Assembly: GCA_035578175.1 (NCBI GenBank)
Contig: JAQMRL010000007.1
Location: 47,936,727-48,000,726 of the forward strand
From: Catonia carolina
Taxonomy: Eukaryota; Arthropoda; Insecta; Hemiptera; Achilidae
Direction: 5' to 3'
DNA length: 64,000 nt
A model generated the notes under the pieces. That model made no database searches, was not told where the DNA came from, and saw nothing but the letters and a program-made list of their open reading frames with translations. Shown here piece by piece: positions 57,514 through 64,000 of the stretch. A program made the translations under genes and the position numbers. The number at the start of each line of letters is the position of its first letter. Position 1 is the stretch's first letter.

Positions 57514-58067
57514 CCCTTTTTAGGTCTTTGGTAAGTATACTTACCACTGGCAATAAGGTCGATTTTTTTTTTAGAATAAGCTATGCATTTGAACCTTATT
57601 GGAATTTTATGGAGTTATAGATGTTCTCTGGTAAATCGACTACCCACATTTTGAAAGTAGTGCGCAGCGACTATTTGCTTTATGAGTTACACGAATGTGG
57701 TAAGAATTCATGCCAGCGTACGCAACAGTGTTGTTTTGTTATTACTTTTGTACAGTGCTAAGAAAATTCGAGTTTTTTTACTAGAAAGCAAGCATGAATG
57801 CTAATATAAAGTTCATATAAGTTATTCTACAAATCTTTTTGTTATAAGACTACAAAATGTTTTAATAAGCGTTCTTACCACTTAACATTATGCGATTCCC
57901 ATTTCAATAAACTTTCCTTGGTAAGTATACTTACCAGGGCTTAACATAAAAACAAAGAAATGTCTTACTGTTCTGGCACTAGAAATACATTATACAAGTC
58001 CCTAAAAAACAAAATTTAACATTTTACAACATGTATATTTTTTCCTTTAGTACTGCCCTATGAAGGG
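57514..58067. mobile_element. piggyBac-type MITE
   Basis: TTAA flanks it on both sides (57510-57513, 58068-58071). The termini are ccctttttagg and (reversed) ccctt, matching the CCC[T/Y] start of piggyBac. The 16-bp perfect palindrome ggtaagtatacttacc occurs near both ends (about 57529 and 57918). There is no transposase, and the length is 554 bp. Confidence 0.8.
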
Positions 58068-58071
58068 TTAA

Positions 58072-58429
58072 ACCAATTCTAGATTAATCACGAACTATGT
58101 TACTAAATTACAAATACCTTTTTAAAGTCATCAACTTCATTGGATATTACGTACTACGAAGGTTTGAAACTATACTTTACTTCAAGAATGACTGGTAAAT
58201 CGTTGGTTTTATTTATTTATCAATAACAATACAATATAAATCTTGTATAACTAAATTCCTAACTCCCGCTTAGGTCTAGGCCTCTGTGCGGGAATGAGTT
58301 GTATATTATTATAAACTTAATTACACATAGGCCTACATACTGAGAAAACAAAAATTTTAATTTACAGTAAACTTCTAACAATATATAGAGCTGAATAGGG
58401 TCATTTTAGTTAATATGTATGAATATGGA
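58072..58429. other. No gene seen
   Basis: About 58250-58300 (aactcccgcttaggtctagg) is more GC-rich but unassigned. Confidence 0.35.
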
Positions 58430-59145
58430 ATGGATGAGATCATAAGAAAGGATTACTTCATTAAAATTAATAAGAACAAAACGAAAGTGTTGTGCAGCAG
58501 CAAGAGTGGTTTAGAAAAGATGGGAAATTTAAAAGTAGGCAACGAAAACATACAGGAAGTTGGGAATTCAGCTATCTAAGGAGTAAAATAACAAAGAATG
58601 GTAAAAGCACGAGTGATATCAAAAAGTAGAATTTCTCAAGCTAGAAAAGCCTTTGAAATAAAAACAGCTTACTGACTACAAACATCGATTTACAGATTAG
58701 TAAAAATTTCTTAAACACTATGTTTGGAGTGTAACATTATACGGGAGTGAAACGTAGGTGATAGGGACTGTAGAAAGGAAGAGGATAGAAGCTTTTGAAA
58801 TGTGGTGTTATAGGAAAATGTTATAGATTAGGTGGGTGGGCAAAATAAGTAATTTAGAGGTTCTTAGGCGAGTAGATGAAAGAAGAAGTACATGGATCCA
58901 TCTTATCAAAAGAAGGGATAGGTTTGTGGGGCATATCTTAAGACATTCAGGTATCGGTCTATCAATAATGGAGGGTAATATTGAGGGAGTGAATTGTAGG
59001 GGGAGGCAAAGGTTAGAATATACAAAGAAAATTACAAAAGATGTAGGATATTAACAGGTATGTAGATGTAGATATGAAACGACTTGCGCAAGATAGAACA
59101 GCTTGGAGAACTGCATCAAACCAGTCGAGAAATTGATGACAAAAA
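58430..59145 (+). pseudogene. LINE ORF2 C-terminal portion, decayed
   Basis: Plus strand: KINKNKTKVLCSSKSG (about 58460), then SISQARKAFEIK-like, then the open frame 58836-59054 with SNLEVLRRVDERRSTWIHLI, KRRDRFVGHILRHSG and CRGRQRLEYTKKITKDVGY. In a shifted frame it ends with RLAQDRTAWRTASNQS-like residues (about 59070-59125). This is the standard C-terminus of a common insect LINE. The catalytic RT core is not present, and multiple stops are. Confidence 0.8.
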
Positions 59146-59927
59146 AAGTTGTATGAATAATATTAACAAATATGTCAATTAAGTTTTTTCAAGGTAAATG
59201 TAAAATATCAAGACTGTATATGAAGTTTTTTGAAGTGACTACTTCTTTTGGCGCCCCTGGACTGTGTTTTTTGCACGGGAAATTCTTTTGTTTGCCGTCA
59301 CATCACGCTCGGCTATTTTAGTTTAAACTCAGTTAGTTTTGACTATACAAGGTATTTTTATTTGCAACTGTATAAAATTAACTAAAAGCGAATTCGATAA
59401 AAATGAATACAAATATTGGCAATTCTAAGACATCGAGGGAGATCGCTGCCCATTGACAGTAAGCACTTGAACCGTAATCATTAAGTTAGTTTTTCTAGTT
59501 GCATTTATTAATTTTTTTTAAATTTTGACGCCTCATGATATCTCTTCTCCAGAATCGTTTCAGTCTTTCCATAGGGGTAAATCTGGTGTGATGAGGTTAG
59601 AAATGAGCAGGTTTGGATTATTGCGTAATATATTTTTAAACATTTTTTTGACGGGTGAGTGTGTGAGTAATGTATCGTTTGTTAGCTAAAAGGGAACAGT
59701 AGTTATCTATCGTAACAGTTAAGTCTGAAACCGGTGTATTTTCAAAATGACTGACGGTTTGGCACAAAAGTAAATTTGGCTGCTATACATCCAAACAGAT
59801 CTAAGGTAAGATTTATGAAATAATAGTTTTAGATGAAGTAGGAACTTAAAAGATCTGGAAATTATTGAATACAGTTGTTTAGATTTAGCGTTCTAAGTTT
59901 TTCGCGTTTCGTTAAAATGATGGTTCC
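59146..59927. other. No gene seen
   Basis: Unique-looking AT-rich sequence without open frames. Confidence 0.4.
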
Positions 59928-59939
59928 ACCTCAGTCTTT

Positions 59940-60473
59940 GGGTTTTTTCTGTTATCCCCCCCACCCCAGCATAAGTTGTCAAATTTCGTATATAGGTAAT
60001 CTTACAGTATTTTAAACAATAAGAACGGAAAAAATATTTTAAAAAAATATATCAATATTTTTCAAGTTAATGTTAAAGATTTTTCTTATTCACGTTAACG
60101 TTGAAACCGATTCTGAAAGCTTTTATTCATTGAAAGCTATTACATTATTAGTTAGCGAATATTTAATTTAATGATGTTAATTTCATTTAATTCTGTTAAA
60201 TTCTTTTAATAAATAATTTAATTAATGATGTCATGTACTCAATGAGTTTATATTTCATTAATACATATAGTAACAATATTGAGAAAAAGCAATATATTTA
60301 CCATACCTATATTTAACCTTAACTTGAAGAATATTTTTGCACAGGGCTTTTAAAATATTTTTCCCTTTCTTATCGTTAAAGATACTGTAATATTCCATAT
60401 AGAATATGCACAAAATGTGAAAAAAATTATGCTTGCGGGGGGGGGGGGGGTGAATAACAGAATAACATAAAAG
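59940..60473. mobile_element. Long-inverted-repeat MITE with 12-bp direct repeat
   Basis: The left arm (59940 to about 60115) and right arm (about 60290-60473) are reverse complements with divergence. Each carries a tctgttat stretch followed by a C-run (G-run on the right, about 60436-60450). The sequence acctcagtcttt lies on both sides (59928-59939 and 60474-60485). A duplication of 8-12 bp would suit hAT or Mutator-type elements. No transposase. Confidence 0.7.
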
Positions 60474-60485
60474 ACCTCAGTCTTT

Positions 60486-61529
60486 TGTAGATATAGAAAC
60501 CGAGGTATTTTATTTTATAATTTTGAGGAAGTAGGGGATAATACATTCAGGCTGGAGGACAAATTTGTTTCCGTAAAGAAAATGTGATTCGTACAGTTAG
60601 TAGTATTAATTTTAATCTTTTATTTATAAACCACAATTCAGGATTATTCAAATGATTTTGCAAGTTTAAAGAAACATTATCATGACTTTCAGAAGAAGAT
60701 TAAGTACGGTATCGTCTGCGTAAGAGGCTATCATCGTCACTGGGCAAAGAGGTATGTGTGAAGCGTTGGATATTAAGTATATCAGCCTACTTTTACGTAC
60801 ACTAATAAACCGATACATCTTAATATTACAGTTTCAACAATAATAATAAAATAACAACAAAAATACATAAATTAAAATAAATAATAAGCCATACAGAGGA
60901 TAAAAGCGCGCTTTCGGTAACAATACTATGAAAAACAAAATTGATGGACATATGAAGGAAGATAGAGATTCGAACGTACATTTAAATTAGCTCGGATGTA
61001 TTGAGATGATTAAAACCCTTGTACAATTTTTATGCTAAATTTTCAATTTTCAATAATTTTAAATTTTTATGCCAGATGGTTACTCTTCTTTTATGTAGAT
61101 TTTCTAGATTACATGCGGGAGCTTTGTTGTTGAAGTCCAATACTCTACCACTGAACCATATAAACAGCTAATAAGCTATATACATACTCTTTTGTCTGGG
61201 AGTCCAATTAGGCCTGAAGAATCGTTCTTCTTATTAAATAATTGTTACTTTTTAGTGATGGCATGAATATCCAGGGAATCAGCAGACTAAACTTAACGCA
61301 AAGCTGACAATTTGTAAAGCATCCTTTAAGTTTAGGTCTAGTAACTACAATAGTTTTTCTTTGAGATTTATTTATAGTCATGATAAAATAGACGACCGGG
61401 AATAGAAGGTGTTTAAACCGGAAAGATAATGCTCAGATGGGACTTCGGAGTATGGATGCTCATTAACCGTTATCACAAACCGTAGGAATAATTATTAAAA
61501 TTAGTTTCTACTAAATATAAAACGATGAT
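60486..61529. other. No gene; one tRNA-like half
   Basis: At about 61111-61170 on the minus strand, tatggttcagtggtagagta resembles the 5' half of a tRNA (D arm/A box) with an anticodon-arm-like ttggacttcaa, but no B box follows. It is a tRNA pseudogene or SINE piece at best. Confidence 0.35.
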
Positions 61530-61917
61530 TGTGTTTAAGGTCAACAGCCGATAGGGTGGTTTGAACCAGTAGAGGTTTTACTAAGTAAAGTGAGGTGGTT
61601 TACTGTTGCCTTCCACACTGAGTTGAAAGAGTAAGCTTATCAGCATATCAGGCTCTCCGAAAAGCACCCACTTTCCACCCTGCAAATGATACCTTCACTT
61701 TATTCACCACAGGTTCTGGCTGTATAGTGAAATTCATTACTTTCAGAGGAGATAACTCTGACTAGTGTCTTTTACACCTCTACCTCTTCTGTTCTTAAAT
61801 AGTTCAGTTATATAATTGGCTAACTATTGATAAGATAAAGAACTAATTTTTGTTGCCCTGGAATCAACAGATCGAGTGCAATTAATTTAACACTCCACCT
61901 GGCCGTTATGGGCATAT
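61530..61917 (+). repeat. Family X repeat, long copy
   Basis: It runs from gtttaaggtcaacagccgat through the caccacagg point to ccacctggccgttatgggca, collinear with the inverted copy at 48418-48810. Confidence 0.8.
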
Positions 61918-61984
61918 ACGATGATTATAAACACGAATACGAGTCCTATTGAAGATTTCTGAGTGTATAAGTGTAGTAAATTTA

Positions 61985-62095
61985 ATTTTTTACTATAAAG
62001 CAATGAAAATTACAGTTTGGGTGCTATAATAAAACTGTACTAAATTTAGTATTGTACTGGAGCAATGAAAATTGCAGTTTGGGTACTGTTTAAGT
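61985..62095 (+). repeat. Short tandem duplication
   Basis: gcaatgaaaattacagtttg and gcaatgaaaattgcagtttg start copies about 60 bp apart. Confidence 0.6.
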
Positions 62096-62504
62096 GAAAA
62101 CTTGTTTTTTTAATAAGAAAAAAAACCAGGGCGGTTATCATTGCCTGTTCAGTAAAAACTGAACCATGAAGAAAACACTCCCCGATAGTCAACAAAAGAA
62201 CTCTAAACGGCGACTGATATTTCAATATTTCCGACCATATTGTTGCTTACTCATATCTGTATATAACCAAACGGGAAAACCCTCACTGACTGAATGATTG
62301 ACTGACCAACTAACACATCACTAATTTCTCCTACTGGTACAATAGCTAGAAAGCTGAAATTTGAAGGGAATATTTCCTTTATGGTAAATACATATTTAGA
62401 AAAGATAAATACAAACGATTTCAACATTCCACCGCTAAGGTGTTTAAAAGGATTTATAGGTGTTTAATGTGTTTAAGGAATATTGTTAGAGGTTTAGGTG
62501 GGTT

Positions 62505-62770
62505 TAAGGTTATTCAACCCTTAAACCGATATTTTCCGTTTACTAATAATAATTCGGGCTAGCTAGATGACTGAAACTCAGTGAAGATGTTACTTATAGT
62601 TCAATTACAAAAATTATCCCTTAGAAATTTCCAAAATATACTCATTAAATATTTACAAAATGTACCTCTAAGGAGATGAAAATGGTGTCCAACCCTTGAA
62701 CCAGTATTTTTTGTTTATTAATTCCGGACGAGGCAGATAAATGAAACTCGGTGGAGGTGTCCAAATATAT
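62505..62770 (+). repeat. Diverged direct repeat, period about 185 bp
   Basis: ttcaacccttaaaccgatat at 62514 and a tccaacccttgaaccagtat stretch at about 62698 begin two related segments that each end in a gaaactcrgtg stretch. Confidence 0.55.
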
Positions 62771-63841
62771 ACCCGTACTGCTCATCAGATTTTTTTTAAT
62801 CAAAAATTTTATTTTGATTAATTTATAACCCTAATTTAAAAATTATTGAAATAAAACAAAATTATATCCGGGTGAGGCCGAGCAGGGCAGCAAGTGAAAT
62901 ATAAATTAATGTCTCATTTATTGAGTGAAAATAAAAATGTCACATAACAAAACTTCTTAGCCTTTCATAACCTTGATTATATGCCATTTTTGGTTCAACG
63001 AATAATGAGATGTTCACCGCTTTTTATCTTCCCCTTCATCTGAAACCTCTAAGCTTCATGACATTAAAAAAAATTCTATTCTGTGTTCATCCCAATCATG
63101 TTCGAAGCCCAAATACAGAAATTCATTGAATTTAATCCAGTGGTGTTTGCGTGATGTCGTAAAAGACATACAGACAAATATTCGCTGAACCTATTTTCAA
63201 TATTTACTTGGTAGATCCGACGTAGAAATATAATTTGGGGCATTTTAAAAATTTTTACAAACAAAATCACGATTTTATTGCAGAGATTACACAATTTAAC
63301 TAACGTCCGTAAGAGATGTCCCTTTGATAATTTCTCGTTTAATTAATATCATAATTTTATTGTTCTTTAGTTTCAAGAAGTATAGATATAAGGTTATATC
63401 TATATAGATATAGATATAAGGTTTTGATTTTTATATTAAAATAGGTTAGTACTTTGAGAAAATGAGATCTTTTTCTATTTGAAACTTAATTGTAAGAAGT
63501 GGTCACGTCCTATATTTCAGGTAAACTTCAAAATTCGGCTTGTTCATAATTTTATTACGAGAAAAAGGTAATATCACGGAAACTGGTTGAAACTTTGTTG
63601 TTCACCAATTAAACAACAACCCCGCTAATCCAAACTAATTAGAAACGGGATCTGTTCAGACTATCCGAAAAAATACGGTTAATAACAAAAAATAATAAAA
63701 AATTAACTTTAACTAACTTAAATTAAAAAACTAAAAAAACTAAATAAAAATTAAAAAATTAAAAAACTAACTTTAATATTATGCACTCTTTATCAGAAAA
63801 TTTTGGCTAAATATGTATAATTATATATTTGTGTAAAATTT
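62771..63841. other. No gene seen
   Basis: AT-rich sequence with low-complexity patches (tatatctatatagatata near 63393). The 72-codon minus-strand frame at 63076 has no motif. Confidence 0.4.
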
Positions 63842-63844
63842 TAA

Positions 63845-63925
63845 TGACCAGCTCATTGGTATAGTGGTCAGCGCAACTGGCTTTTTTGCTGGGGTCCCGG
63901 GTTCGATATCTGGTCAGGTCTGCCT
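63845..63925 (+). mobile_element. tRNA-derived SINE head
   Basis: attggtatagtggtcagcgc (A box) and cccgggttcgatatctggtc (B box) with a T-run afterwards (possible RNA polymerase III stop). The anticodon region (tggcttttttgctgg) is not a normal tRNA loop, so a functional tRNA is unlikely. Same family as 55755-55825. Confidence 0.6.
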
Positions 63926-64000
63926 TTTTTCATCTGTATATAACCTCATATCATTACCTACGATCAAACAAAGGCTTATAAAGGCATAACAACTCAATAA

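Noticed and set aside
61111..61170. tRNA gene on the minus strand
   Set aside because: Only the 5' half is recognisable; there is no T arm or B box.
63845..63925. Functional tRNA gene
   Set aside because: A and B boxes are present but the anticodon arm and acceptor pairing are not tRNA-like. It resembles the SINE head at 55755.

Overview
The window is AT-rich eukaryotic DNA from an arthropod, most likely an insect and possibly a hemipteran. The evidence is a gypsy/errantivirus-type LTR retrotransposon with an env gene and a tRNA-Lys-type primer site, mariner, pogo, hAT and piggyBac elements, several insect-style LINE fragments, and tRNA-headed SINEs with perfect target-site duplications. I see no rRNA gene, no confident functional tRNA and no bacterial-style operon. 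Almost everything is mobile or repetitive DNA. One credible host protein-coding exon is present (41627-42145).

Layout. 1-2.6 kb holds a decayed R2-like LINE interrupted by a short retroposed repeat. 2.76-33.25 kb is a nested block. It starts and ends with full-length copies of a non-autonomous hAT element (about 0.72 kb; the left copy carries a 5'-truncated LINE). Between them lies about 17 kb of a CpG-dense minisatellite built from 10- and 11-bp units around GTCGGAT, split by a 9.4-kb gypsy-like provirus (17618-27049) whose env is itself broken by a pogo-like element and an unclassified TIR element. 33.26-41 kb contains the other half of the repeat split by the hAT block, a tRNA-derived SINE, a long-inverted-repeat MITE, a decayed Tc1/mariner-like element with about 0.5-kb inverted repeats, and more dispersed repeats. 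41.6-42.1 kb is the candidate gene. 42.2-49.2 kb is mainly LINE 3' fragments. 49.2-52.8 kb has a SINE and a fold-back mariner. 53-64 kb is mostly non-coding, with a piggyBac-type MITE, a second long-inverted-repeat MITE, LINE and SINE fragments and dispersed repeats.

Main observation. The target-site duplications of the two outer hAT copies do not match within each copy but match crosswise. The left copy has ctctataa on its left and tcgtatga on its right. The right copy has a one-mismatch tcgtatga on its left and ctctataa on its right. A partial third copy inside the array has exact tcgtatga on its left. Related repeats at 56.3 kb and 40.2 kb keep the unoccupied ctctataa-type site. The simplest reading is that one hAT copy sat at ctctataa and another sat inside the minisatellite, and that homologous recombination between them (for example integration of an extrachromosomal circle) placed the whole array at this locus. 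All positions were read by eye; fragment borders of degenerate elements are approximate.
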